Shown here: one piece after another, positions 11,157 to 25,358 of the stretch
How positions within the stretch are numbered: position 1 is the first letter of the stretch
How the letters are laid out: each line of letters starts with the position of its first letter
Source of the DNA: Elephas maximus indicus
Lineage: Eukaryota; Chordata; Mammalia; Proboscidea; Elephantidae
Assembly (NCBI RefSeq): GCF_024166365.1
Contig: NC_064846.1
Location: forward strand, 24,015,866-24,079,865
Length of the DNA: 64,000 nucleotides
Direction of reading: 5' to 3'
Made by a program: the position numbers and the translations under genes
Notes under the pieces: generated by a model
Databases searched by the model: none
Told to the model about the DNA's origin: nothing
What the model saw: only the letters and a program-made list of their open reading frames with translations

Positions 11157-11616
11157 GTAAGTATGGAAAATCACTCAAGGAATATAGTTCCCGGTTACAA
11201 CTTGAAAATATTTCAGCTATACCACACGATTCCTCACCTTAACATAACGGGAGAGAAGGGCTTTGAAGTATTATTTCAAGCCTTCATAAATCCAGGAAAT
11301 TTAGTAATTTAAAAAATCCTTTTAATTTTGCCTGAGATGAAGGAAATCATGCAGCTGGGTCTTTGAGTAAATTTGAAGAACCCTGGTGATTATAGCACTT
11401 TGTGGGTCGGTTCTATGAATATATCTCCCGCTTTGCACTGCAAATCTTCACACATCCTTGGTGTCAATCTGCAATGTCATTCACCTTCGGCCTGAAGCTG
11501 TTTTCTTGTGTCTTGTCACAGGCATTGTCCATTTACTTCAGTTCATATTTGAGTGCCTTTTTTTTTTTTTTTTACTATGTAGGAAATATTTTCCCCTAGC
11601 ATATTGCAACCTAGTG

Positions 11617-11949
11617 TGGTGGTTCTCAAACTTCATTGCGTATTAGGATCACCTGGATTTATTGCTAAAATGCAAATTCTTGGGCCTCAAGTCGATTCTG
11701 ATGCAGAGTAGAACTGCACTCTATGGGGTTTCCATGGCTGTGACCTTTCAAAAGTAGATCACCAGGCCTTTTTTCTGAGGTTCCTCTGGGTGGACTTCAA
11801 CCTCCAACCTATTGATTAGCAGCCAAGCATTTAACCATTTGCGCCACCTAGGAACCTTTGTGAAGGAATGAGCAACCTGCATTTTTAATAAATTCTGCAA
11901 GTGTTTCTGATGCAGGGGGATTGCAATCCACACTTTGAGAAACCCTGTT
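11617..11949 (+). mobile_element. MER5A-like hAT element split by an AfroSINE
   Basis: Starts GGTGGTTCTCAAACTTCATT and ends CACTTTGAGAAACCCTG, the MER5A termini. The interruption is the SINE at 11689-11857. Confidence 0.8.
11689..11857 (-). mobile_element. AfroSINE (worn long form)
   Basis: CAAGTCGATTCTGATGCAGA through ACCATTTGCGCCACCTAGG. It lacks most of the GTCGCTATGAG core. It sits inside the MER5A-like element. Confidence 0.8.
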
Positions 11950-11956
11950 TTAGTGT

Positions 11957-12300
11957 CTCTTTTGCTGCTTTCTTTTCCTCCACCTGCTCTTTACATGTTG
12001 GTGCTTCCCTGGGTTCTGTCTGTTCCCACCGCATGCCCATCATTTGTCATATCGTTATTCCAACAAATTCTTAACTGACCCTCCTGCAACAATCCATCAT
12101 CTATACCACTCTCAGATGGATCCACTGAATATACAAACCTGGCCATATCGCTTTCCTGCTTAAAACCCTTCCATGGCTCCCTATTACCCTTAGACCAAAA
12201 TCTAAATTTATTAGCATGGTACATGAAGCCCTGGACTCTGACTACCTTTCTAGTTTTATCTCTGCCACTGACCACTTTGTCTCCCTACTTCTCCTGACTT
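11957..12300. other. Unassigned stretch in FRMD7 intron 3
   Basis: TTGCTGCTTTCTTTTCCTCC through TCATCTATACC: no family recognised. Confidence 0.35.
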
Positions 12301-12324
12301 TGACAAAATTAATTTCAGCTGTAA

Positions 12325-12690
12325 GATTGTAGGAGAAAATATAGGACGCTCAACTAAATTGAGTTTCAGATAAACAAAGAGTACCCTTTTTAGTACAAGT
12401 ACATCCCATGCAATTGTCGTTTATCTGAAATTCTAATTTAACCGTTGTTGTTGTTGCACGCCTTCAAGTTGATTCCAACTCGTAGCGAAACTATAGGGCA
12501 GAGTAGAACTGCCCCCTAAGGTTTCCTAGGCTGAAATCTTTATGGGAACAGACCGCCAGGTCTTCTTTCCCGCAGAGGGGCTGGTGGGTTTGAACCGCTG
12601 ACCTTTTGGTTAGCAGATGAGCACTTAATCATCGTGCCACCAGGGCTCTTTAATTTAAGTAGGGATCCTGTGCTAGATCTGGCAACCCCT
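12325..12690. mobile_element. Palindromic MITE split by an AfroSINE
   Basis: TTTCAGATAAACA faces GTTTATCTGAAA about 65 bp away, with TAGTACAAGTACATCCCATG between. The right end is displaced past the SINE to about 12,690. Confidence 0.55.
12441..12648 (-). mobile_element. AfroSINE (long form)
   Basis: CCGTTGTTGTTGTTGCACGC through GTGCCACCAGGGCT. Duplication TCTAATTTAA and CTTTAATTTAA. Confidence 0.9.
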
Positions 12691-13081
12691 CCCTCGGAAT
12701 GCCTTCCTTAAACTCCTCCAAACTTTTGTCCCTCTGTGCTTCCACAGTACGCAGTGCTTACAGCCAACTGCCTTTGTGGTTGTGAAATTGTCTGTGTAGC
12801 TGTCTGTCTCTTCCACCAGCCTATGAACCCTTAGTCTTCGTTTTACTCACAGGGCCTGCTCAGTGCTCTGCTGAGCACATAACAGGCACTCGACAAATAT
12901 TTATTGAACAAATGGTGTTAATTATGCATGCAGGTGTTTGCTTTTGATGCAAAAAGGTTCTTATTTTCTAATGCAAGTAGATGTGGAGGTAGGCAGATGC
13001 GTTTTCTTAATATACTAGATTTTATGAAATATGGAGGCATCAGTTCATCCTGTTTCTAGTTCCCTTTATGAGATCCTTCAA

Positions 13082-13175
13082 ACCAAACCCAAGCTCATTG
13101 CCATTGAGTCAATTCTGACTTATAGTGACCCTACAGATCCTTAGGACCCTACGAGACCCTTAGGACAGGTGATAT
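13082..13175 (-). mobile_element. AfroSINE 3'-end fragment
   Basis: CATTGCCATTGAGTCAATTC then a duplicated CCCTTAGGA/CCTACGAGACCCTTAG patch replaces the rest. Confidence 0.65.
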
Positions 13176-13528
13176 TCACCTGCCCCAGCTGGAGCTGGCC
13201 CTTCTGTCAACCAGGGATGCAGAATTCCATGTAGCAAGTGGTACCTTTTTCTAAATGGGACACTTCTTAGGAGAGGACATAGTAGGCCCCCAAAGGGGCA
13301 CATCTTTACAAAAACAAACTCAAAAGGAGAGAGGGAGAATTGTTATCCACATACAGACACAATCCAGAAATAGCAATACCTTTTATGTGTGAAAAATTGA
13401 AATTTAAAAGAAAAGTTTGTGGGAGGGAGTCATGGGGAGGAGGAGAGGGGGATACGTGTGTGTATAAAGACCTGTAACTGTTGTGATGGATATTAAAATA
13501 AAACTTATGGAGATAATTGTGTTTTAAG
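13176..13528. other. Intron 3, 3' end
   Basis: No repeat confidently named. A-rich text around 13300-13500 ending in AATAAAACTTATGG may be an unrecognised retroelement tail. Confidence 0.35.
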
Positions 13529-13607
13529 ATCCTAAGGAGGTTGTTTTCAAATTTATGGTGAAATTTTTCCCAGTGGATCCTGGACACCTGCGGGAAGAGC
13601 TGACAAG
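13529..13607 (+). CDS. FRMD7: FRMD7 coding exon 4
   Basis: 79 nt encoding PKEVVFKFMVKFFPVDPGHL and REELT, with split codons at both ends (residues 69-95). This is the F1-F2 junction, with the FPVDP motif common to FERM proteins. Acceptor GTTTTAAG, donor GTAGCG. Val replaces Ile in the KEIVFKF motif that I recall from human. Confidence 0.94.
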
Positions 13608-16136
<2,529 letters not shown>

Positions 16137-16259
16137 TAGTAAAATTTTGCTTTGGGGCTGTTAGCCAGGTAGAGAACCAAGCAAAGGAACTGAGCACCCC
16201 AGCATGCCCATCCCCATGTTAGGACTTACAGGGGAGAGAAAGCCTGAATAAGATATAGA

Positions 16260-16435
16260 GAAACAGAATGGTCCAGCAGAAAGAAGCTGGCCATTGCAGT
16301 CACTGAGATTTGGGTTTGAAACCTGTCTCTATCACCTTTCAGCTGGTTAAGTTCTCTCCCCTTTCTGAGCCTGAGTTTCCTTACCTTTAAAATAGTGACA
16401 AGAATACCTTCTCACAGAGTGGTTGTGTAGATTAA
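16260..16435 (+). mobile_element. MIR
   Basis: GAGATTTGGGTTTGAAACCT, then GAGCCTGAGTTTCCTTACCT and AAAATAGTGACAAG follow MIR order. Confidence 0.7.
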
Positions 16436-16439
16436 AAGA

Positions 16440-17095
16440 AAGTGTTGATTTTCACGCTCCTCTGTCCAACCTTCCCCTTCCACTGCTCTGGGTTTGCTGT
16501 CTGGGGGCTGATTTGGACTAATTCAGGCATGGACTTTGCCAGGCAGGCCCCCGCACCCCCTGCTTGCCCCAGGATAAATCCTGATGTGTGCCCTCTGCAG
16601 CACGCTGTCACGTTGGATGTGATTTCTGTGTTGCTCTTTATCACGGTTCCAGAGAACAAAGCACAGGGCATGGCAGGTGGAGAGAGGCTGAAACGGAAAA
16701 AGGCCCCAGGCTTCTATTATAGTTCCCCACGCCCAGTCATTGTGCTAGACTGTACGTTCAACCAAGTCGTACTAGACTGCATAATAGAGGAGGTAGGGAG
16801 AAGGAGGCCTGGGGAACAGCAGGGGCCTGCCAGGGAGGGGGTGACTCTGGGCTAGACCACTCCTGCAGCTCTAAGAACAGGGCCAAGGCTGCGGGAGATA
16901 GTGTCTCTCTCTTCTGGGGGTGGCTGGAGTTCCTCTCTCTCCTAGAAAAGCCTCCCAAGGATAGGCTATTCCTTACTAGTCCTGCAGAATCATAAGTTCG
17001 TTTTTGACCTCTACCCCTTACCTTGCCGACAGTCCAGAAATGGTACATTTCTGATTTCATTGGAAACTCCAAGAATCAAGTGCTTAAGTAAGGAC
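16440..17095. other. Intron 5, 5' unique part
   Basis: GC-richer sequence, no exon or repeat recognised. Open frames on both strands lack similarity to known proteins. Confidence 0.4.
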
Positions 17096-17400
17096 GGTAT
17101 CTAAATCAGTGTACACTAAGAGCTTCCTGGCTGGGACAGATGATGAGAACACCAGGATCTCAGGAGGGTAGTAGGGAGTGAGAACAATAGTAATCAGGGA
17201 AGGCTTATGGAGGAGGTGACTTTTGTACTTGGCCTTGAAGGGACACATAGGAATTTGATAAGTAGTGATAGGCAGAGATAACAGAATGAAGAAGATGGTA
17301 GGGGGACAACAAGAAGTTTAAGTGACCCAGTATAGCTCAAGGATAGGGTCTGTTTAGGAGAGATGTTGAAAATGAAGCATCATTTTGAAAAGCCTTGAAT
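17096..17400 (+). repeat. Old interspersed repeat (same family as 18,560)
   Basis: AATCAGGGAAGGCTTATGGA and GAGGTGACTTTTGTACTTGG are shared cues. Confidence 0.4.
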
Positions 17401-18007
17401 GCTAAGGACACTAATCACATGTCAGGTATTGTGCTTTGCACTGGAAGGAGGGGGTAGGGGGCAAGGCAGATAGAAAGAGCAGTGTTGACAGATTTAACCC
17501 TCTCCACAAGCTGCTAACAGCCTGTTGAGGCAGGCAGTTTAGGGACTTTGGAGTCCCCAGGCAGCCTCTGAGGGAGGAGCCCAATCGCATTCTTAACTCT
17601 TCAGCATTAAGAATTTGGACATTCTTTAGTGGTTATTTCTGGCATACCACAATGCACTTTAGCTTTTCTAGAGGGTATTTTGTTTGTCAATACGTGGAAA
17701 TTCAATATATTGCAGTTTGGAGGTAGAGAATGAGGGTGGTGTTGATATAAATAATTTGGTTTGGATGATGGTTCAGGATAATTACCTAAAGTTTCAATGA
17801 GTTAGTTCTTTACAAGTGGTTCATACCAGACTCTATGTCACTGGATTCCAAGGTAATGTGCAGAATGTAACCAGACTCCTCATTCGTTTGTTCATTTATT
17901 CATTCACTCAATAATATTCTTTGTATGCCCGCTACGGCCCAGGCATTCAAAGACCTGCATATTCTAGCCTTCTCATCTACTTAAGTCTCTCTTACACACC
18001 TCTCTGC
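17401..18007. other. Unassigned stretch in intron 5
   Basis: No repeat confidently recognised beyond short ATTCATTCACTCAATAAT text typical of old repeats. Confidence 0.35.
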
Positions 18008-18019
18008 TCTAGCCAGATA

Positions 18020-18478
18020 CCATTACCTGTTGCAGTTGAATCGATTCCAACTCATAGTGACCCTATAGGACAGAATAGAGCTGCCCCATAGGGTTTCCAA
18101 GGCTGTAATCTTTACAGAAGCAGATTGCCATATCTTCTCCTGCAGAGCAGCTGATGAATTCCAACTGCTGACCTTTCAGTTGGCAGCCGAGTGCTTTAAC
18201 CATTGTGCCACCAAGTCTCCTTTTAAGGTCAATATAAACACAGTAATTTTATTTGTATATATAGTACTAAACCAAACACATTGCCTTTGAGTCAATTCTG
18301 ACTCATAGTGAGCCTGTAGGGCAGAATAGAACTACCCCATAGGGTTTCCAAGGCTGTAATCTTTACAGAAGCAGACTGCCACATCTTTCTTCCCAGGAGC
18401 GAGCGGCTGGTAGGTTTGAACCACTGGTCTTTCAGTTAACAAACCAAGTGCTTAACCACTGTGCCAGCAGGGCTCCTT
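18020..18478 (-). mobile_element. Composite of two AfroSINEs sharing one target-site duplication
   Basis: Two long-form AfroSINEs, both reversed (about 18,024-18,222 and 18,268-18,477), are separated by about 45 bp of AT-rich DNA. A perfect 12-bp TCTAGCCAGATA lies outside the pair at 18,008-18,019 and 18,479-18,490. I found no separate duplication for either copy. This suggests one insertion of a read-through transcript. Confidence 0.75.
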
Positions 18479-19020
18479 TCTAGCCAGATATTCCCTCACA
18501 AAAACAATTTGCACATTCCAAACGATGTCTACCTCTTATGAACTCTCTTAGTAACTCTTCATCATTCATTCAACAAAAATTTGTTGAGCACCTACCACAG
18601 GCCAAATACTATTCTAGGCCCTGGTGATACAACAATGAACAAAACAGATGAAAATCCTTGACCTCATGGAGCTCACACTATGGCAGTGGAGGAGAGGCAG
18701 ACAATAACTAAAGTAAGTGAATAAATTATATTGTATGTTAGAAGGTGATAACTGCTAGGGAGAAAAATAAAGCATGGAAAGAAGATGAGGAATGCTGGGG
18801 GTGGGTACGGAATGTTTAAATAAGGTAGTCCGGGTAGGCTTCACCATGAAGGTGGCAATTGAACAAAGATTTGGAGGAGGTCAGAGAACAATCCATGCAG
18901 ATATCTGGTGGAAGAGGGTTACAAGCAGAGAGGACATCTAATGCAAAGACCCTGAGGTGGGAGCGTGCCTGAGGTGCTTGAGAAACATCAAGAAGGCTTT
19001 TGTGGCAGGATGGAGTTGAG

Positions 19021-19170
19021 CAGGGGCCCTGGTGGTGCAGTGGTTAAGAGTTCAGCTGCTAACCAAAAGGTCAGCAGTTCAAATTTACCAGGCGCCCCTT
19101 GGAAACCCTATCGGGCAGTTCTACTCTGTCCTATAGGGTCGCTATGAGCTGGAATTCACTCTACTGCACA
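19021..19170 (+). mobile_element. AfroSINE directly abutting an RTE
   Basis: GGGGCCCTGGTGGTGCAGTG through TCGCTATGAGCTGGAATTC. It runs straight into the 5' end of the RTE with no intervening host sequence. Confidence 0.9.
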
Positions 19171-19470
19171 CAAAACGTGTCTGTCAGTTTGTCATACTGT
19201 GGGGGCTTGTGTGTTGCTGTGATGCTGGAAGCTATGCCACCGGTACTCACATACCAGCAGGGTCACCCATGGAGGACAGGTTTCAGCTGAGTTTCCAGAC
19301 TAAGACAGACTAGGAAGGAGGACCCGGCAGTCTACTTCTGAAAAGCATTAGCCAGTGAAAACCTTACGAATAGCAGCAGGACACTGTCTGATACAGTGCT
19401 GGAAGATGAGCCCCCCAGGTTGGAAGGCACTCAAAAGATGACTGGGGAAGAGCTGCTTTCTTAAAGTAGA

Positions 19471-20376
19471 GTGGATCTTAATGACGTGGATGGAGTAAAG
19501 CTTTCAGGACCTTCATTTGCTGATGTGGCACGACTCAAAATGAGAAGAAACAGCTGCAAACATCCATTAATAATCGGAACCTGGAATGTAAGAAGTATGA
19601 ATCTAGGAAAATTGGAAATCGTCAAAAATGAAATGGAACGCATAAACATCAATATCCTAGGCATCAGTGAGCTGAAATGGACTGGTATTGGCCATTTTGA
19701 ATCAGACAATCCTATAGTCTACTATGCTGGGAATGACAACTCGAAGAGGAATGGTGTTGCATTCATCGTCAAAAAGAACATTTCAAGATCTATCCTGAAG
19801 TACAACGCTGTCAGTGATAGGATAATATCCACACGCCTACAAGGAAGACCAGTTAATACAAGTATTATTCAAATTTACGCACCAACCACTAGGGCCAAAG
19901 ACGAAGAAATAAAAGATTTTTATCAGCTGCTGCAGTCTGAAATTGATCGAACGTGCAATCAAGATGCATTGATAATTACTGGCGACTGGAATGCAAAAGT
20001 TGGAAACACAGAAGAAGAATCAGTAGTTGGAAAATATGGCCTTGGTGATAGAAACAATGCCGGAGATGGAATGATAGAATTTTGCAAGACCAATGACTTC
20101 TTCATTGCAAATACCTTCTTTCACCAACGTAAATGGCGACTGTACACATGGACCTCGCCAGATGGAACACACAGAAATCAAATTGACTACGTCTGTGGAA
20201 AGAGACAATGGGAAAGCTCAATATCATCAGTCAGAACAAGGCCAGGGACTGGCTGTGGAACAGACCATCAATTGCTCCTGTGCAAGTTCAGGCTGAAATT
20301 GAAGAAATCAGAGCAAGTCCACAAGAACCAAAATATGACCTTGAGTATATCCCACCTGAATTTAGAGACCATCTGA
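19471..20376 (+). pseudogene. RTE endonuclease domain (APE type), open 301 codons
   Basis: Shows the APE endonuclease signature blocks GTWNVRSMN, GISELKWTG, IITGDWNAKVG, TWTSPDGTHRNQIDYV and GTDHQLLLCKF. The frame starts inside the element, whose true start was not fixed. It ends where a frameshift leads into the next frame at about 20,250-20,400. Confidence 0.88.
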
Positions 20377-20857
20377 AGAACAGATTTGACGCATTGGACA
20401 CTAGTGACCGAAGACCAGACGAGTTGTGGAATGACATCAAGGACATCATCCATGAAGAAAGCAAGAGGTCACTGAAAGGACAGGAAAGAAAGAAAAGACC
20501 GAGATGATGTCAGAGGAGACTCTGAAACTTGTTCTCGAGCATCGAGCAGCTAAAGCAAAAGGAAGAATTGATGAAGTAAAAGAACTGAACAGAAGATTTC
20601 AAAGGGCCTCTCGAGAAGACAAAGTAAAGTATAATGACATGTGCAAAGAGCTGGAGATGGAAAACCAAAAGGGAAGAACATGCTCGGCATTTCTCAAGTT
20701 GAAACAACTGAAGAAAAAATTCAAGCCTTGAGTTGCAATAGTGAAGAATTCCATGGGGAAAATATTAAACAATGCAGGAAGCATCAAAAGAAGATGGAAG
20801 GAATACACGGAGTCATTATACCCAAAATAATTAGTTGGTATTCAACCATTTCAAGAG

Positions 20858-21743
20858 GTGGCATATGATCAGGAACCGATGGTACTGAAGGAAGAAGTCC
20901 AAGCTGCTCCAGGAATTGATGGAATATCAATTGAGATGTTTCAACAAACAGATGCAGCGCTGGAGGTGCTCACTCGTCTATATCAAGAAATATGGAAGAC
21001 AGCTTCCTGGCCAACTGACTGGAAAAGATCCATATTTATGCCTATTCCCAAGAAAGGTGATCCAACCGAATGTGGAAATTATAGAATATCATTAATATCC
21101 CACGCAAGCAAAATTCTGCTGAAGATCATTCAAAAACGGCTGCAGCAGTATATCGACAGAGAACTGCCAGAAATTCAGGCTGGTTTCAGAAGAGGATGTG
21201 GAACCAGGGATATCATTGCTGATGTCAGATGGATCCTGGCTGAAAGCAGAGAATACCAGAAGGATGTTTACCTGTGTTTTATTGACTATGCAAAGGCATT
21301 TGACTGTGTGGATCATAACAAACTATGGATAAGACTGCAAAGAATGGGAATTCCAGAACACTTAATTGTGCTCCTGAGGGACCTTTACATAAATCAAGAG
21401 GCAGTTGTTCGGACAGAACAAGGGGATACTGCATGGTTTAAAGTCAGGAAAGGTGTGTCAGGGTTGTATTCTTTCACCATACCTATTTAATCTGTATGCT
21501 GAACAAATAATCCGAGAAGCTGGACTATATGAAGAACGGGGCATCAGGATGGGAGAAAGACTCATTAACAACCTCCGTTATGCAGATGACACAACCTTGC
21601 TTGCTATAAGTGAGGAGGACCTCAAGCACTTACTAATGAAGATCAAAGACCACAGCCTTCAGTGTGGATTACACCTCATCATAAAGAAAACAAAAATCCT
21701 CACAACTGGACCAATGAGCAACATCATGATAAACGAAGATTGA
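20858..21743 (+). pseudogene. RTE reverse transcriptase, frameshifted
   Basis: One frame (to 21490) has APGIDGISIEMFQQ, PIPKKGDP, IQAGFRRGCGTRD and FIDYAKAFDCVDH. A second (21405-21743) has QGCILSPYLFNLY and the catalytic YADDTTLLA. The frameshift near 21,450 inactivates the copy. Confidence 0.88.
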
Positions 21744-22535
21744 GGTTGTCAAGGATTTCATTCTACTTGGATCCACAATCAACAGCCATGGAAGCAGCAG
21801 TCAAGAAATCAAAAGACACATTGCATTGGGCAAATCTGCTGCAAAGGACCTCTTCAAAGTGTTGAAGAGCAAAGATGTCACCCTGAAGACTAAGGTGCGC
21901 CTGACCCAAATCATGGTATTTTCAATCATGTCATATGCATCTGAAAGCTGGACAATGAATAAGGAAGACTGAAGAAGAGTTGATGCCTTTGAATTGTGGT
22001 GTTGGCAGAGAATATTGAATATACCATGGACTGCCAAAAGAACAAACAAATCCGTCTTAGAGGAAGTACAGCCAGAATGTTCCTTAGAGGCAAGGATGGC
22101 GAGACTGCGTCTTACATACTTTGGGCATGTTGTCAGGAAGGATCAGTCCCTGGAGAAGGACATCACGCTTGGCAGAGTACAGGGTCAACGGAAAAGAGGA
22201 AGACCCTCAACGAGATGGATTGACGCAGTGGCTGCAACAACGAGCTCAAGCATAACAACTATTGTAAGGATGACGCAGGATCGGGCAGTGTTTCATTCTG
22301 TTGTGCATAGGGTCGTTATGAGTCAGAACCAACTTGATGGCACTGAACAACAAAACAACAACAGCACACAACAACGACAACAACGTGAGGGTTGGAGCTG
22401 AGTGAGAATGGAGGGAGTAATCACGGAAGGCCTTGAAAGCCATATTAAAGACCTGAAACATTACTCTAAATGAGATGGGAAGTCACTGGAGCATTTTAAG
22501 CAGATGAGTGAAATGATCTGAATTAGGTTTTAATA

Positions 22536-22701
22536 ATACAAGGAAACCCTGGTGGCATAATGGTTAAGTGCTATGGCTGCTAACCAAAGGGTTGGCAGTT
22601 CGAATCCGCCAGGTGCTCCTTGGAAACTCTACGGGGCAGTTCTACCCTGTCCTATAGGGTCGCTATGAGTTGGAATTGACTCAATGGCGCTGAGGTTTTT
22701 T
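22536..22701 (+). mobile_element. AfroSINE (short form)
   Basis: Perfect 13-bp duplication TTAGGTTTTAATA at 22,523-22,535 and 22,702-22,714. Confidence 0.95.
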
Positions 22702-22897
22702 TTAGGTTTTAATAGGATCACGATGGCTGCTATGGTGAGAATAGACCTTAGGAGGAAACGGTGGAAGTGGGGAGACCAGATAAGGGGTTATTGCAGGAGA
22801 GGGAGAGTATGGTAGTTTGGAGCAGGTGGTAGATGGTAGGGAAGGTGCCCATACACTTGCTACCTTCTCTAATTGGTGATACTTACCCACATGTATG

Positions 22898-23061
22898 GAA
22901 ACCCTGGTGGCGTAGAGGTTAAGTGCTACGGCTGCTAACCAAGAGGTTGGCAGTTCAAATCCCCCAGGCGCTCCTTGGAAACTCTATGGGGCAGTTCTAC
23001 TCTGTCCTATAGAGTCACTATGAGTTGGAATCGACTTGACGGCAGTGGGTTTTAGTGGGTC
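22898..23061 (+). mobile_element. AfroSINE (short form)
   Basis: GAAACCCTGGTGGCGTAGAG through GACGGCAGTGGG. Duplication ACCCACATGTATG and ACCCATGTGTATG. Confidence 0.94.
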
Positions 23062-23612
23062 ACCCATGTGTATGTCATGGTTATCTTCCTAGATTGTCAT
23101 CCTCTTGCATGGAGAGGAAAACAAACACAGTCTTAGGTGTTCTTATTTCTTCCTTAGGGTGTACATGAGGCCATTGCACTTAATAAATAGAAAGATTGAG
23201 TGGTGTGTGTGTGTGTGCGTGCACGTATGATTAAAAAGAAAACAGCTCTGTTGAACTATAATTTACACACTATACAATTCATCCATTTTAAGTGTACGAC
23301 ACAATGATTTTTAGTGTATTTACAGTTATGCAACCATGACCACAATCCAGTTTCAGAACAATTTCATCACGTCAAAAGAAATCCATGGTGCCCATTTGCA
23401 GTCACTTCTTGTTGCCACACTTAGCCCCAGGCAAACACTAATTTACTGTTTCTATAGATTTGCCTGTTCTGGACATTTCATAAAATATGTGGTCTTTCGC
23501 ATCTGCCTTATTTCACTTAGTGTAATGTTTTTGAAATTTGTGCATGTTCTAGCATGTATCACAGCAGTTCATTCCTCTCTATTGCTGAGCAGTATTCCAT
23601 TTTATGGCTATA

Positions 23613-23797
23613 CAGTAAAACCTGCGAAAGCTGGAACAGTGTAAGGTGAAACCTGTCAGAGAAGGAAAATGTAAATATTTTCCCCTAAAATGAGGGATAG
23701 AAAAGTGTAAGACTGCATCCTGTCAAAGGTGGAAAACTTTCGAGACCTGGAAAAACAAGGCAGTGCCACCAAGTTCTGGCTTTCACACATTTCACTG
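23613..23797. mobile_element. 185-bp TA-flanked MITE inside the L1
   Basis: The left end CAGTAAAACCTGCGAAAGCT faces GGCTTTCACACATTTCACTG, its diverged inverted copy. TA lies at 23,611-23,612 and 23,798-23,799. The L1 text reads ATGGCTA...CCACATTTTG across it. Confidence 0.8.
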
Positions 23798-24839
23798 TAC
23801 CACATTTTGTTTATCCGGTTTGGATTATTTCCAGTTCTGACTATTATGAATAATGCTGCTATTAACATTGGCATACAAGTCTTTGTGTGGATACGTGTTT
23901 TCACTCCTCTTGGATAGATTCCTAGGAGCAAAATTGCTGGGTCATGTGGTACATTTATGTTTAACTGTTTAAGAAACTGCTGAACTGTTTTCCAAATTGG
24001 TTGCACCATTTTACAACCCCATCAGAAATGGATGAGAGTTCAATTTCCCCACTTGTTTACCAACACTTAGTATTACCTGGTTTATTTTTATTTTTTATGG
24101 CCATTCTAGTTGGTGTGAAGAGGTATTTCATTGTGATTATTTTTAGTATTTTTTAATGAATAATGATGTTGAGTACCTTTTCATGCGTTCATTAGTCATT
24201 CATATGTTTTGTTTGGTGATATGCTGATTCAAATCTATTTTTAAATGGGTGGTTGTCTTATTATTGAATTTTAAGATATTTTTATGGATTCTGGTTACAA
24301 TTACTTTATCAGATATGTAATTTGCAGATATTTTCCTCCAATCTATGGCTTGTCTTTCCATTTTCTTAATAGTGTCTCTTGCAGAGCAAAAAATGTTAAT
24401 TTTGCTGAAGACCAATTTCTCAATTTTTTTTAATGGATCATGCTTTTGGTGTTGTATCTAAGAACTCTTTCTTGATCCAAGATCACAAAGATTTTCTCCT
24501 AAGTTTTCTTCTAGAACTTTTATAGGCTTACATTTTACATTAGGTCTATGATCCATTTTGAGTGAATTTTTTGTATGGTGTATGGTGTGAGGTAAGAGTC
24601 CAACTTCATTCTTTTGCCTATGGATATCCAATTGTCCCAGCACCATTCCTTGAAAACTACTATTTCCCCATTGGGTTGTCTTGGCACCTTTGTGTCATAT
24701 TGGCCATAAATGAAAGTGCTTATTCTGAACTCTCAATTATGTTTCATTGATCTATTTGTCTAATCCTTATATCATTAGAACACTGTCTTGATTACTGTAA
24801 TTTTGTATTAAGTTTTGAAATGGGGAAGTGTATGTATTC

Positions 24840-25358
24840 TGTTATGGATTGAATTGTGTCCCCCAAAACTGTGTGTCAATTTGGCTAGGCTAAGATTCCC
24901 AGTATTGTGTGATTGTCCACCGTTTTGTCATCTGATGTGATTTTCCTATGTGTTGTAAGTCCTATCTCTATGATGTTAATAAGTTGGGATTATTAGTAGT
25001 TACGTTAATGAGGCAGGACTCAATCTACAAGATTAGGTTGTGTCTTGAGTCAATCTCTTTTGAGATATAAAAAAGAGAAGCAAGCAGAGAGACAGGAGGA
25101 CTGCATTCCACCAAGAGAGCAGTGCTGGGAGCAGAGCACATCCTTTGGACCCGAGGTTCCTGCGCTGAGAAGTTCCTAGACCAGGGAATGGTTGATGACA
25201 AAGACCTTCCTCCAGAACCAACAGAGAAAGTCTTCTTCTGGAGCTGATGCCCTAAATTTGGACTTGTAGCCTACTAAACTATGCGAAAATAAATTTCTCT
25301 TTGTTAAAGCCATCCACTCGTGGTATTTCGGTTACAGCAGCACTAAATGACTAAGACA
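24840..25358 (+). mobile_element. ERVL-MaLR-type solo LTR
   Basis: Begins TGTTATGGATTGAATTGTGT and ends ATGACTAAGACA, with AATAAATTTCTCTTTGTTAA as the poly(A)-signal region. These are the hallmarks of MLT/MST-type LTRs. No internal viral genes. A second copy lies at 59,970-60,392. Confidence 0.75.

Larger units (their letters stand above)
19175..22384 (+). mobile_element. Near full-length RTE-clade LINE, copy 1
   Basis: About 3.2 kb, from GTCTGTCAGTTTGTCATACT to the tail CAACAACGACAACAACG. The single endonuclease-reverse transcriptase frame of RTE elements is broken by several frameshifts. The EN portion (19471-20376) is open for 301 codons and the RT portion for 210. The family is known as RTE1 in elephant. 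It sits inside an older repeat. Confidence 0.93.
18560..22885 (+). repeat. Old interspersed repeat split by three later insertions
   Basis: Segments 18,560-19,020, 22,385-22,535 and 22,702-22,885 read as one old element: GAGCACCTACCACAGGCC, AAGACCCTGAGGTGGGAGCG, GAGATGGGAAGTCACTGGAG and ACGATGGCTGCTATGG in order. It is broken by an AfroSINE, an RTE and a second AfroSINE. Family name not certain. Confidence 0.65.

Noticed and set aside
19471-20376. Host endonuclease gene
   Set aside because: APE-type domain of an RTE with broken downstream frames.
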